Source of the DNA: Acidobacteriota bacterium
GTDB lineage: Bacteria > Acidobacteriota > Blastocatellia > Pyrinomonadales > Pyrinomonadaceae
Direction of reading: 5' to 3'
Length of the DNA stretch: 43,366 nucleotides
NCBI GenBank assembly: GCA_020199995.1
Contig: JAIVJM010000199.1
Coordinates: forward strand, 1-43,366
Shown here: positions 30,239-43,366 of the stretch, one piece after another
How the letters are laid out: each line of letters begins with the position of its first letter
Numbering within the stretch: position 1 is the first letter of the stretch
Position numbers and translations under genes: made by a program
Notes under the pieces: generated by a model
Seen by the model: the letters and a program-made list of their open reading frames with translations, nothing else
What the model was told of the DNA's origin: nothing
Databases searched by the model: none

Positions 30239-30943
30239 TTACGCGGCCTCCTCTGTCTCGGCGCTGCCGGCCTCGGCTTCCATCTCACCCGCCGGCCCAG
30301 ACGTCCGCTGCGGGTCGAGTGCGCGCCCGATCTGCTCGGCGGCCCTGCGCGAGAGCACGAGCTTCTCGTGATAGAGCACGTCGTAGATGTTGACGCCGGA
30401 GCTGCCGACCACCTTCGCCCGCTTCACGTTGCGCGCGGCGAGCAGGAGGTTGTCGTTGTCGAGCGCGTCTACGATGAGCGTCTTGCTGTCGCCGAAACCG
30501 AGCGCGCCGAGCGCGGCGATAAAATCCTTCGTCTTCGGCTGGCCGAAACTAAACTTGTCCACGACGATCAGGTTGCCTTCGCGCAGGCGCTCCGACAGCG
30601 CCGAGCGCAACGCGCCGCGCCGCATCTTTTTCGGGATCGGCTGCGACCAGTCGCGCGACTGCGGGCCGTGGGCGTTGCCGCCGCCCTTCCACAGCGGCGA
30701 ACGGATGCTCGCGATGCGCGCGCGCCCCGTCCCTTTCTGCTTCCAGAGCTTGCGGCCCGAGCCCGAGACGTCGCCGCGCGTCTTGGTCCCGACCGTCCCC
30801 TGCCGTGCGTTGGCCAGAAACGCCTTGACGGCGGTGTGGATCAGCGCCTCGTTCAACTCCGCGCCGAACACGACGTCAGAGAGATCGAAGTCGCCGACCT
30901 CTTCGTTCTTCAAATTGCGCACCTTAACGGTAGGCATAATCAA
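30239..30943 (-). CDS. rplD: 50S ribosomal protein L4
   Basis: [54 protein letters not shown]. Confidence 0.96.
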   Translation of the reverse strand: MIMPTVKVRNLKNEEVGDFDLSDVVFGAELNEALIHTAVKAFLANARQGTVGTKTRGDVSGSGRKLWKQKGTGRARIASIRSPLWKGGGNAHGPQSRDWSQPIPKKMRRGALRSALSERLREGNLIVVDKFSFGQPKTKDFIAALGALGFGDSKTLIVDALDNDNLLLAARNVKRAKVVGSSGVNIYDVLYHEKLVLSRRAAEQIGRALDPQRTSGPAGEMEAEAGSAETEEAA

Positions 30944-30951
30944 CTCCCGTG

Positions 30952-31018
30952 ATAAGTGATGAGTAATAAGTGATGAGTGAAAGCGGTTTTCTTATCACTC
31001 ATCACTCATCACTTATAA
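30952..31018. repeat. Heptamer-armed inverted repeat, GATGAGT/GATAAGT family
   Basis: gataagtgatgagtaataagtgatgagtg...ttatcactcatcactcatcacttat. Confidence 0.92.
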
Positions 31019-31678
31019 CTATTTCTTTCTCTGTCTTGCCGACTTCTTCACGATTACGACGCTGCCGTTCGCGCCCGGCACCGCGCCGCGCACCAGCAAG
31101 AGGTGGTTCTCGGCGTCCACGCGCGCCACGGTCAAGCCCTTGACGGTCACCCGGGCGTCGCCCATGTGGCCCGACGAGCGCGTCCCCTTGATGACGCGCG
31201 AAGGGTAGGCCGACTGGCCGATGGAGCCCGGCGCGCGGACGTTCATCGAGCCGTGCGACTTGGGGCCGCTGCTGAAGTTGTGCCGCTTGATCGTGCCCTG
31301 AAAGCCGCGTCCCTTCGAGCGCCCCACGACCTCAATCGAGTCGCCCTCGGCGAACTGGTTGACGAGGATGGTGTCGCCGATGTTGAGGTCCACCCCGGCG
31401 CCCTCCTCGCGGAACTCCTTGAGCACGCGGGTCGGAGGCACGCCGCCGCCCGTCTTCTCGAAGTGCCCGCGCATCGGCTTCGTGACGTTCTTCAGCTTGA
31501 CGGGCTTCTCCTCGACCAAACCGAGTTGCACCGCGTCGTAGCCATCCTTGCCGGCGGCAGTCTTCTTCTGCACCACGACGCACGGCCCCGCCTTGATGAC
31601 CGTCACCGGTGTGACCGTCCCGTCCGGCGCGAACAACTGCGTCATGCCGACTTTTTTACCGATGATTCCGTTAATCAT
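31019..31678 (-). CDS. rplC: 50S ribosomal protein L3
   Basis: [40 protein letters not shown]...[39 protein letters not shown]; start trimmed, ORF extension reads the repeat. Confidence 0.96.
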   Translation of the reverse strand: MINGIIGKKVGMTQLFAPDGTVTPVTVIKAGPCVVVQKKTAAGKDGYDAVQLGLVEEKPVKLKNVTKPMRGHFEKTGGGVPPTRVLKEFREEGAGVDLNIGDTILVNQFAEGDSIEVVGRSKGRGFQGTIKRHNFSSGPKSHGSMNVRAPGSIGQSAYPSRVIKGTRSSGHMGDARVTVKGLTVARVDAENHLLLVRGAVPGANGSVVIVKKSARQRKK

Positions 31679-31689
31679 CTCTAACCTCT

Positions 31690-31766
31690 CGTGACAAGTG
31701 ACAGGTGACAGGTGACAGGACAAAAGCTTTCTTCTTGTCACCTGTCACGGTTTACCCGTCACGGCT
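31690..31766. repeat. Heptamer-armed inverted repeat, GTGACAG/CCGTGAC family
   Basis: gtgacaagtgacaggtgacaggtgacagg...cttgtcacctgtcacggtttacccgtcacggc. Confidence 0.93.
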
Positions 31767-31767
31767 T

Positions 31768-32091
31768 TTATCTGTCCCTGCCGAACGCTTTGATCTCGAC
31801 ATCCACGCCAGCGGGCAGGTCGAGCTTCATGAGCGCGTCCACGGTCTGCGGCGTCGGGTCGAGGATGTCCATCAGGCGCTTGTGCGTCCTGATCTCGAAC
31901 TGCTCGCGCGACTTCTTGTCCACGTGCGGCGACCTCAAGACCGTCCACTTGTTTTTCGACGTCGGCAGCGGGATCGGCCCCGCCACACGCGCCCCCGTCC
32001 GCTTCGCCGTCTCGACGATCTCCGACGTGGACTGGTCGAGCACGCGGTGGTCGTACGCCTTGAGTCTGATTCTGATCTTTTCGTTCAGCAT
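31768..32091 (-). CDS. rpsJ: 30S ribosomal protein S10
   Basis: [69 protein letters not shown]. Confidence 0.97.
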   Translation of the reverse strand: MLNEKIRIRLKAYDHRVLDQSTSEIVETAKRTGARVAGPIPLPTSKNKWTVLRSPHVDKKSREQFEIRTHKRLMDILDPTPQTVDALMKLDLPAGVDVEIKAFGRDR

Positions 32092-32112
32092 GTTTTTTTA
32101 GCTCTCAGCTAC

Positions 32113-33229
<1,117 letters not shown>

Positions 33230-33278
33230 CCTGAGATAGCCTCTTTAGGAAATGTTTGAGATTAAAACCTCGGTTGAA

Positions 33279-33353
33279 TGGAGCCCGCGATGAGATTTGA
33301 ACTCATGACCTCCTCCTTACCAAGGAGGCGCTCTACCCCTGAGCTACGCGGGC
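33279..33353 (-). tRNA. tRNA-Thr (GGT), CCA encoded
   Basis: GCCCGCG...CCTCC-TTGGTAA-GGAGG...TTCAAATC...CGCGGGC T CCA. Confidence 0.93.
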
Positions 33354-33410
33354 GCTCACACTGCCGGCCCCGCCCTGCCGTCTCCCGGCCTACGGCGTCC
33401 GGCAAAAGTC

Positions 33411-33486
33411 TGGAGCGGGAGACGAGGCTCGAACTCGCGACCCTCAGCTTGGAAGGCTGATGCTCTACCAACTGAGCTACTCCCGC
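33411..33486 (-). tRNA. tRNA-Gly (TCC), CCA encoded
   Basis: GCGGGAG...TCAGC-CTTCCAA-GCTGA...GTTCGAGCC...CTCCCGC T CCA. Confidence 0.93.
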
Positions 33487-33487
33487 C

Positions 33488-33580
33488 GAAGAAAATGATG
33501 AGGTGCGGAATGATGAATGATTGATGAAAAGACAAAAGTATCTGCTCATTCATCATTCCGCACTCATCATTCATCATTTC
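33488..33580. repeat. Heptamer-armed inverted repeat, GATGAAT family, between tRNA genes
   Basis: gaaaatgatgaggtgcggaatgatgaatgattgatg...cattcatcattccgcactcatcattcatcattt. Confidence 0.88.
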
Positions 33581-33668
33581 TGGTGCAGGGGGTAGGATTC
33601 GAACCTACGTAGGGTGTGAACCCGCCGGGTTTACAGCCCGGTGCCATTAACCGCTCGACCACCCCTGC
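33581..33668 (-). tRNA. tRNA-Tyr (GTA), long variable arm, CCA encoded
   Basis: GCAGGGG...CCGGG-CTGTAAA-CCCGG...GTTCGAATCC...CCCCTGC A CCA. Confidence 0.93.
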
Positions 33669-33688
33669 CAAAACTTTTCAAAGTGGAA

Positions 33689-33764
33689 TGGAGCCGGCGA
33701 AGGGACTCGAACCCCCGACCCTCTGATTACAAATCAGATGCTCTACCAACTGAGCTACGCCGGC
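33689..33764 (-). tRNA. tRNA-Thr (TGT), CCA encoded
   Basis: GCCGGCG...TCTGA-TTTGTAA-TCAGA...GTTCGAGTCC...CGCCGGC T CCA. Confidence 0.93.
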
Positions 33765-33800
33765 CCGCTACGGATGACTCCAAGCGTATTCCGACAAAAC

Positions 33801-33836
33801 GCGAATACTAGCAACACCTTCGCGAAAAGGCAAGCG
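33801..33836 (-). promoter_or_regulatory. Candidate extended -10 promoter for the tRNA-tuf-S10 transcription unit
   Basis: Minus strand TTGCCT-17 nt-TAGTAT within TGCTAGTATTCGC, shared exactly with 17988-18000. Confidence 0.5.
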
Positions 33837-34069
33837 GCCAACGCCGGGCCTCCGGGACGCACGAACCGGCCCGCCGCCGAATAAATTCATTGACGCTGCG
33901 GGTCGCCGGAAGTTAGGATGAAAGTGCCCGCAAGTGGCGGCGTCCGTAAGCCTCGCCGCCTCCCGCGCCTCAAATTCCGACCCGCACGATGTCCCTAGTA
34001 CTCCAGGCCCGCAGGCCCGTTCGCCGAACAAAATCTTGAGACACCTCGACCAGACAAGGAGATTCCCCT

Positions 34070-35089
34070 GTGCTTAGCAGCAAGCTTTCTTTCACCTGCA
34101 AGATGCTCGTTTTGATGCTCATATTCTGCGCCTCCGGCTCGATTCCGGCAAGCGCGCAGGCGGGCGCCGACCCCTCCGGGCCGCAACAGACGCCGCGCCC
34201 GGCGGTCAACTTCCCCGTCGAACGGGCCCCCGCCATTCTGGCGCGCGAAAGCGAGACGGCCTGCGCGGGTTTTATCGAGCAAATGCCGCCCGCCGACCGC
34301 TTCGAGATCGTCGGCGCGGAGGATGAGGCCTTAACTCGTTTATTTGCGGAGGGCGACTACGTCTTCATTAACGCGGGAGCCCAGCAGGGCGTCCGGAGTG
34401 GGCAGGAGTTCTCGGTCGTGCGCCCGCGCGGGCAGTTTAGTTCCAAATTCTCCGGGAAGAGGGGCTCGCTCGGCGTCTTCACGCAGGAAGTCGGGAGGGT
34501 GAGAGTGGTGCGGGTCAAAGACGGCGTCTCGGTGGCGCTGGTCGTGGCGTCGTGCGACAACCTTCTGCTCGGCGATCTTCTGCGCCGTATCCCGCAGAGC
34601 GCGACGCCCGTGGGCCGCGCCGAAACCGACCTCGACCGTTTCACCGATCCGACCGGCAAACAGGCCGGGCGCATCGTGCTGGCGCGCGACAACCGCGAGG
34701 TCGTCTCGCGCGATCAGGTCGTCTTCATCGACCTCGGCGCGGAGGACAATCTCAAGCCCGGCGATTACCTGACCGTCTACCGACCCGTGGCGAAGGGTGT
34801 GATCGTCAATTCCCGCGAAGAGATCGCCGCCAACGCTCGCCGGGGCTTCGAGAGCGACCACAAGCGCGGCGGCCAATTCTCCAATCAGGCGCAGCGCCTG
34901 AAGGACGTCGACGGGAGCAAGTATGGCCCGACGGTGAAGACGCCCGAGATCAGGCGTCGTCGCCCGCCGGTCCCGCGCCGGGTGCTCGGCGAGATCGTCG
35001 TCCTGCACGTCGAAGGGCGCACCGCGACAGCGGTCGTCACGCGCGTCGCACAGGAAATCCACACCGGGGATTACGTCGAAGTGCAGTAA
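34070..35089 (+). CDS. Secreted hypothetical protein (signal peptide-like N-terminus)
   Basis: GTG start, MLSSKLSFTCKMLVLMLIFCASGSIPASAQA; repeated GDYVFINAGAQQGVRSGQEFSVVRP / DQVVFIDLGAEDNLKPGDYLTVYRP modules. Confidence 0.75.
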   Translation: MLSSKLSFTCKMLVLMLIFCASGSIPASAQAGADPSGPQQTPRPAVNFPVERAPAILARESETACAGFIEQMPPADRFEIVGAEDEALTRLFAEGDYVFINAGAQQGVRSGQEFSVVRPRGQFSSKFSGKRGSLGVFTQEVGRVRVVRVKDGVSVALVVASCDNLLLGDLLRRIPQSATPVGRAETDLDRFTDPTGKQAGRIVLARDNREVVSRDQVVFIDLGAEDNLKPGDYLTVYRPVAKGVIVNSREEIAANARRGFESDHKRGGQFSNQAQRLKDVDGSKYGPTVKTPEIRRRRPPVPRRVLGEIVVLHVEGRTATAVVTRVAQEIHTGDYVEVQ

Positions 35090-35126
35090 GGGCAAAGCGC
35101 GGCGTGGAGCCGCCAACGAGATAGAC

Positions 35127-35170
35127 AAAGCCCGGCACGCCCGCGAGTTTACGGGGGCGTGCCGGGCTTT
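35127..35170. terminator. Bidirectional intrinsic terminator between convergent genes
   Basis: aaagcccggcacgccc...gggcgtgccgggcttt perfect 16-bp stem. Confidence 0.85.
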
Positions 35171-35196
35171 GTCCTCCGAGGCGCTCCGAAGTGATT

Positions 35197-35845
35197 TCAG
35201 CTTTGCGCTGTCGGCGTGCGCGCGGGGCCGGGTGCGAGAGCGGCTCGACGGGCCTCGCGTTCGAGCGCGGCGCGTCCGACGGCGGCGTGATAGAAGGCGC
35301 GGAAGTATTCGTACATCGAGTAGACCGCCGAGAGCACCACGACCCACAGCATCGCGCGCCCGGCGGTGTAGAGCAGCACTTGAAAGTCGGTCGCCGTCAG
35401 CGCGCGGATGTTGAAGAGATGATGCACGGCGGCGCGCAGCTCGGGCACCGACCAGAACTGGATGGCCGGGAAAGCGCGACCGAAGTTGGCGACCGGCGGT
35501 TCGCCCGAGGCGCTCGACGCGATGAGGAGCGCGACGCAGAGGACTTGCGCCATCATCTTGAACCGCGGGGGCCAGACGATTCTCGACGAGCGAGATGAGC
35601 GCCGCCGAGATGAGCAGCTTGTCGGCAATCGGGTCGAGCAGGATACCGAGGCGTGAAATCTGTTGGCGGCTGCGCGCGATGCGCCCGTCGAGGTAGTCAG
35701 TGAAGGCGGCGGCGAGGAACAGAGAGACGCCGAGGATGTGTCGCTGGACGCCGAACCAGTTCTCGGAGAAAGGCGTCAGCAGGACGACGACGAGGAGTGG
35801 GACGACGAAGATGCGCGACATCGTCAGTGCATTTGGAAGATTCAC
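35197..35845 (-). pseudogene. pgsA: CDP-alcohol phosphatidyltransferase (PgsA-like), frame-disrupted as presented
   Basis: MNLPNALTMSRIFVVPLLVV...FTDYLDGRIARSRQQISRLGILLDPIADKLLISAALISLVENRLAP, then KMMAQVLCVALLIASS... in another frame; junction near 35565. Confidence 0.85.
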
Positions 35846-36006
35846 CCGTCCTCCCCGCTTCGACCTGCTTGAAAATTTTCGCCCGTAGGAGCGAGGGCCG
35901 CAAAACTCGTGCGAAGTTTAGGAGCCGCGCCCGAGGGTGTCAAGATTCGGCCCGGAAGTGCTCGGGCGCAAACCGTCCGTCGCACGGCCCCGCGCCGCGT
36001 CCTCTC

Positions 36007-37860
36007 TCAAGGCCGCTGCTTCGGCGTCTCCGGCTGCCTCGACGGCCCCGGCCGCTTCGACCCTCCGGAACTCTTCCGCGGCTGCGGCCCATTTTTTCCG
36101 GGATTGTCCGGCGGCGGCGGCGACTCTTCAAGGCATCTCGCCGAGAGCGCGTTGACGGCGAGGGCGCGGAGGTGGTTGTCGTCGAGCTTGCGCGCGACCG
36201 CGAGCGCGCCCTCGAAGTCGTGGGGGCCGAGTTCGCGGAAGGCGTTCTCCAGATTGAAGCCGGGGACGGTATGCGCCCTGAAAGTGCTGAAGTTCTTCCC
36301 CTGCAGCGCGCGGTGGAGCACGGCGTTCGAGAAATCGGGTTCGGGCAGTTGATTGACGGTCTTTATCGCCTCGTCCAAAACTTCAGCCCCGCGCATGTAG
36401 TCGAAATTCGTATAGAGGTGCGCCGCGCCGAGTAGTGCGCGCGCTTTGGCCTCGGTCTCCGGCGCTTTCCGCGCCGCCCTGATGACAGTTCCCAGCAACT
36501 CGTCGGCGCGTTGCTTGTCGTTCATTTTTTTCAGGCCCTCCTCGGCGATCCCGAGCAAAAGCAAGGCGCGCTCGTCGAGCGCCTCCACCCGCTCGGCGAG
36601 CTTCGTCGCCTCGTCCGGCAGGCCGTCTTTCGACGCCTGTTGCGCGCGTGAGAAGTAAAGCCAATTCGAAAGCTGCCGCCGCGTCTCCGCGTCGCTGATT
36701 TTCAGCATGGCGCTTTCCAGTTTCTCAAGGCTCACGGAAGGCTGTGCGCTCATGATCGCCCTGGCCCGCATCGCGTCGCGCCTGTCCACGTCGGGGACGC
36801 GCTCGGCCCGCTCGAACGATTCGTCGAAACTATCTCCGCGCTCGCTGCCGGAAACAGGCGACAGAGTCTGTTGCGAGTCAGTCGAGGCCCGCCGCTGAGC
36901 ATCGGCGGCGAGAAGGGCCGCGGCCTGTCCTCTAAGCGAGACAACGCGCTCCAGCAGAGCGGCGTCGCGCGCGCCGTCGAGAGCTTCCAGCGTCAACAGC
37001 GCCGTCAGGATTTGCTCGCCCTCGGAATGCAAGCGGGGACGCCCATCGGACGCGGGCTGCTCCGCCAACGCCCTGAGTCTCGCGTCGGCCAGACGGAGCA
37101 AGGCCTCCACGTACCGCCGCTGCAACTCGGGGCGACCGGCGAATCCTTCGGGCGGCGCGTAGTAATTCCACGCGCTCACCGGGCCGATGGTGCGTCTGAG
37201 CGCGAAGGGATAAGCCGACAGATAGAGCAACGATTCCGTGTTCCGGCCCGCATATATCTGGAGTGCTTCCGAGTAGAAAGCGTCCGCCGCGTTCCGGTCA
37301 ACTTCGGCCAGCTTGTAGAAGAAATGCGGGAGAAAAAAAAGCGGCTGTTCCTGTAAGCTGAGCCGCGCCACGGCCAGCGCGGACGGCACGTCGGTGGGCA
37401 AAAGCGTTAACGCCAGCGTCAACAGCTTATCGCTGGTTTGACGGCGCGCCCCGCCCTTCGCCCCGGCCTCTTTATCCGCCTCCGCCCTCGTCTCTTCAGC
37501 CGCGCGCTCGGCGAGCTTCCGCGCCCATGCCGCGTCGCGACGCGCAACCGCCTTGAGGACGACAAAGCGCTGGTCCGGCAGTTGAACAGACAAGCCGGAG
37601 ACACGGCCATCCCAGAGGAGGTTTCCGGCCCCGATCATGACGGCGATGCGCTTGACCGGATTCTCGAACGATTTCGCCTCGGACAGCTGCTCTCCGACGA
37701 GAAGCAGGGCGCGCGTCTGGTCGCAAAAGACGGCGGGCTTTTCCGCCTCTCGTTTCGCCCGCTGCCGCGCGACTTGAGGCCGTGCGGCAGCGGGCGAAAG
37801 AAGCGCCAAAGCGATCAAGAGCCGGAGCGCGGAGGGCTTCAAAATAAGCGTGGAGGGCAT
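36007..37860 (-). CDS. Secreted alpha-helical hypothetical protein (signal peptide, Ala-rich repeats)
   Basis: MPSTLILKPSALRLLIALALLSPAAARPQ start; long single ORF with LADARLRALAEQ / ALLTLEALDGARDAALLERV-type helices. Confidence 0.7.
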   Translation of the reverse strand: MPSTLILKPSALRLLIALALLSPAAARPQVARQRAKREAEKPAVFCDQTRALLLVGEQLSEAKSFENPVKRIAVMIGAGNLLWDGRVSGLSVQLPDQRFVVLKAVARRDAAWARKLAERAAEETRAEADKEAGAKGGARRQTSDKLLTLALTLLPTDVPSALAVARLSLQEQPLFFLPHFFYKLAEVDRNAADAFYSEALQIYAGRNTESLLYLSAYPFALRRTIGPVSAWNYYAPPEGFAGRPELQRRYVEALLRLADARLRALAEQPASDGRPRLHSEGEQILTALLTLEALDGARDAALLERVVSLRGQAAALLAADAQRRASTDSQQTLSPVSGSERGDSFDESFERAERVPDVDRRDAMRARAIMSAQPSVSLEKLESAMLKISDAETRRQLSNWLYFSRAQQASKDGLPDEATKLAERVEALDERALLLLGIAEEGLKKMNDKQRADELLGTVIRAARKAPETEAKARALLGAAHLYTNFDYMRGAEVLDEAIKTVNQLPEPDFSNAVLHRALQGKNFSTFRAHTVPGFNLENAFRELGPHDFEGALAVARKLDDNHLRALAVNALSARCLEESPPPPDNPGKNGPQPRKSSGGSKRPGPSRQPETPKQRP

Positions 37861-38028
37861 CGGCGGAACTCCCTTTCGGAGGCTTTTGACACGTTTGACG
37901 AAACGCCGCGGCGCGCCCGCCGTTCCACAATCTGTGCTGCCTTGCCCCCGGTCTGCGCGTCGTTTACAATCGTCGTTTCCGCGCTGTGCGTTTTTCTTCA
38001 CTATAGTGGGCGCGGAATGTTTTAATCA

Positions 38029-40944
<2,916 letters not shown>

Positions 40945-41057
40945 TATACTCCCGCGCGAAACGCGGCTCGACGCATCACGCGCAGCAAGAAGCGGCGCGC
41001 AGAGCAGACAGTTTGTAGACTTCCGTCTTCAACGCCCGCGCCTTCGCCGAGTCAAAC

Positions 41058-41642
41058 ATGCTGGATCAAATCTCTTCAATCGTCGCCGACAGCCTCGAAG
41101 TCAAGCGCCGGTATTTCGCCGAACACGCCGCGGACGTTGAGCGCGCGGCGGCGCTCATCGCCGCGGCGTTCGGCGCGGGCGCGAAGCTCCTCATCTGCGG
41201 CAACGGCGGGTCGGCGGCGGACGCGCAGCACATCGCTGGCGAGTTCGTGAACCAGTTTTTGTGCAAAGAGCGCAGGGCGCTCCCGGCCCTCGCGCTCTCG
41301 ACCGACGGCGGCGTGCTGACGTGCATCGCCAACGACACGGGCTTTGACAAAATCTTCGCCCGGCAGGTCGAGGCCTTCGGCGTGAGCGGCGACGTGCTGC
41401 TGGCGATCACGACCTCGGGCAACTCCGCAAACATCGTCGCCGCCGCCGAGCAGGCTCGGGCGAAAGGATTGAAGGTCGTCGGGCTCCTCGGGCGCGACGG
41501 CGGGCGCGTGCGCGAGTTGTGCGACCTCGCGCTGGTCATCCAGAGCGACGACACGCAGCGCATACAGGAAACGCACAACCTCATCGGCCACATCCTCTGC
41601 GACCTCGTCGAGCAGACGCTCTTCCCCGGCGGAAGAAAGTAG
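41058..41642 (+). CDS. gmhA: D-sedoheptulose-7-phosphate isomerase (SIS domain)
   Basis: LLICGNGGSAADAQHIAGEFVNQFLCKERRALPALALSTDGGVLTCIANDTGFDKIFARQVEAFGVSGDVLLAITTSGNSANIVAA. Confidence 0.92.
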   Translation: MLDQISSIVADSLEVKRRYFAEHAADVERAAALIAAAFGAGAKLLICGNGGSAADAQHIAGEFVNQFLCKERRALPALALSTDGGVLTCIANDTGFDKIFARQVEAFGVSGDVLLAITTSGNSANIVAAAEQARAKGLKVVGLLGRDGGRVRELCDLALVIQSDDTQRIQETHNLIGHILCDLVEQTLFPGGRK

Positions 41643-41665
41643 TTCAAAGGAGCCGACGGACGCCC

Positions 41666-42637
41666 ATGTCCATCTACGAAGAAAGTGGCGTGCGACCGCT
41701 TAGCCTCGAAGGGGTCAACACCTACTCGCTGGCCGTGCGCCCGAGCAAAGTCTCCGCGGACGACTTCGCGCGCCCGGTCGAAGAGGATGCCTCGCTCCGC
41801 GACTTCCTCAAAACGCTCCCGAACATCCTCGCCGTCCAGACACTTCGCGCTGTCGCCGCGCAGATGCGCCGCGCGCGCCGGCTCGGGAAGCCGATCATCT
41901 GGGGCATCGGCGGCCACGTCGTCAAGACGGGGCTCGCGCCGCTCATCATCGATCTCATGGAACGCGGCTTCGTCTCGTGCATCGCCGCCAACGGCTCGGT
42001 GCTCGTCCACGACGCGGAGATCGCGCTCGTCGGCTCGACCTCCGAAGATGTTGACGCCACACTCGGCGCGGGCGCATTCGGCGCGGCGGACGAGACTGGC
42101 AAACTTCTGAACAACGCCGCGCGCGAGGGAGCGCGGGACAGTATCGGACTAGGGGAAGCATTAGGCCGGATGCTGGTTGGGATGAATCCGAAGCATGCAC
42201 GGCTCTCCATGCTCTGCGCCGCTTACGGAGCCCGCGTCCCCTTCACGGCGCACGTCGCCATCGGCACCGACATCGCACACTTTCACCCGCAGGCCGACGG
42301 CGCGAGCGTCGGCGCGACGACGCACACGGACTTCCGCCTGCTCTCCGAGTTGGTGCGGAGGATGGATGGCGGCGGCGTCTACCTCAACGTCGGGTCGGCG
42401 GTGATCCTGCCCGAAGTCTTTCTGAAGACCGTGACGCTCGTGCGCAACCTCGGCCACACGCTCGAGGATTTCACCACCGCCAACTTCGACTTCATCCAAT
42501 CCTACCGCCCGCTCACCAACGTCGTCCGGCGCCCTGTGAGTGGCGGCGCGGGCCGGGGCTTCTCCATCACCGGCCACCACGAACTGACCATTCCCCTGCT
42601 CGCCGCCGAACTGCTCTGCGGCGCGGACGAAGGCTGA
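41666..42637 (+). CDS. Conserved hypothetical protein, deoxyhypusine synthase-like fold family (uncertain function)
   Basis: PIIWGIGGHVVKTGLAPLIIDLMERGFVSCIAANGSVLVHDAEIALVGSTSEDVDATLGAGAFG...YLNVGSAVILPEVFLK. Confidence 0.6.
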   Translation: MSIYEESGVRPLSLEGVNTYSLAVRPSKVSADDFARPVEEDASLRDFLKTLPNILAVQTLRAVAAQMRRARRLGKPIIWGIGGHVVKTGLAPLIIDLMERGFVSCIAANGSVLVHDAEIALVGSTSEDVDATLGAGAFGAADETGKLLNNAAREGARDSIGLGEALGRMLVGMNPKHARLSMLCAAYGARVPFTAHVAIGTDIAHFHPQADGASVGATTHTDFRLLSELVRRMDGGGVYLNVGSAVILPEVFLKTVTLVRNLGHTLEDFTTANFDFIQSYRPLTNVVRRPVSGGAGRGFSITGHHELTIPLLAAELLCGADEG

Positions 42638-42761
42638 CGCGCGAACAAACGCACTCGCGTCGCCGCCTTTAATCTCCCGCCCCGGCGCACCTTCTCCAGA
42701 GCGGCTCTCGCAACTCCCTCGCTGAAGACTTCGTCACAATCCGCCGCCTCCCAAAATTTCA

Positions 42762-42819
42762 TTGGACATTTCCGACTTCTTTCGGTAAGCTCTGAATCGA
42801 AGATGAAATCGGATTTCAT
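42762..42819 (+). promoter_or_regulatory. Candidate promoter and palindromic operator upstream of the TonB-dependent receptor
   Basis: TTGGAC-18 nt-TAAGCT, then ATGAAATC-g-GATTTCAT at 42803-42819. Confidence 0.35.
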
Positions 42820-42922
42820 TTTCGTCAAGAAAGCCAGTTCTTCGAGCTTTCGGCCAAGGGTTTTTATTATCTTGGCCCATCCGGCTTTTCACTTCTTCAA
42901 AAGCTTCAGCGGGAAGGTTCTT

Positions 42923-43366
42923 ATGTCTACGATAAAAGGCTCGTCCGTTCGGGGATGGCTCTCCTTTTTTTTCGTCTCACTCATGCTCTTCGTGTCCGCC
43001 GCGGGCGCGCGTGCGCAGTCAGTGCGTCCGACGCTGACGGGGCACGTGCGTGACCAGAACAAGGCCGCTGTCCGCGGCGCGCGTGTGAGGTTGCGGCAGG
43101 AAGGAACGAAGGTCGAGTTCGTGGCGACGACTGACGACGAGGGCGCTTTCATCTTCGGCGGCCTCGCGCAGGGGCGCTACAGCCTGAGCGCGATGGGCGA
43201 GGGCTTCTCCGCAACCGCGCAGGAAGTCACTCTGGACGGCGGCGGGTCGCGCGACATTGAAGTGTTGCTCCGTCCCGGCGCGCTGGCCGAGGAGGTAGTC
43301 GTCTCATCTTCAAGGATCGCGAGCACGCCCGAGGTGCTGGAGCAGATTCCGGGCTCGGTCGAGATC
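42923..43366 (+). CDS. TonB-dependent receptor with N-terminal carboxypeptidase-regulatory-like domain (partial, runs off window)
   Basis: MSTIKGSSVRGWLSFFFVSLMLFVSAAGARAQS signal; LTGHVRDQNKAAVRGARVRLRQEG...EEVVVSSSRIASTPEVLEQIPGSVEI. Confidence 0.8.
   Translation, partial: MSTIKGSSVRGWLSFFFVSLMLFVSAAGARAQSVRPTLTGHVRDQNKAAVRGARVRLRQEGTKVEFVATTDDEGAFIFGGLAQGRYSLSAMGEGFSATAQEVTLDGGGSRDIEVLLRPGALAEEVVVSSSRIASTPEVLEQIPGSVEI

Noticed and set aside
31679-31741. N-terminal extension of the rplC ORF ([21 protein letters not shown])
   Set aside because: It is a translation of the GTGACAG hairpin; the genuine L3 start is [11 protein letters not shown] at 31678.

Overview
High-GC bacterial chromosome segment; the gene content and spacer style look acidobacterial, Blastocatellia-like (inference only). 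It is dominated by a minus-strand translation-machinery region: tRNA-Thr/Tyr/Gly/Thr - tuf - rpsJ, rplC, D, W, B, rpsS, rplV, rpsC, rplP, rpmC, rpsQ, rplN, X, E, rpsN, H, rplF, R, rpsE, rpmD, rplO, secY, adk, map, rpmJ, rpsM, K, D, rpoA, rplQ. This is followed by accB-accC and then rplU-rpmA-obg-nadD-rsfS-(sigma54 activator)-rlmH-dksA-comF-pip-HNH. The flanks carry rarA, a methyltransferase, tatA, pgsA, uvrA, gmhA, a deoxyhypusine-synthase-like gene and the start of a TonB-dependent receptor. The most unusual signal is a set of about 28 intergenic hairpins. Their arms are imperfect tandem HEPTAMERS drawn from several unrelated word families (TTAGCTN, GTGACAG/CCGTAAA, ATCGTGA, CTGGAGN/GGCCAGA, GATGAGT/GATGAAT, GCGGATT, GAGCAGT). 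They sit immediately after stop codons and before the next start, even inside the ribosomal-protein operon and between tRNA genes. A second signal is that four conserved genes (tuf, rpsC, accB, pgsA) each lack a short conserved segment, with frame disruption or truncation. This is either a systematic assembly artefact or real lesions and needs read-level checking. No CRISPR array, prophage or transposase was seen. All calls come from reading the sequence and supplied ORFs; no searches were run.
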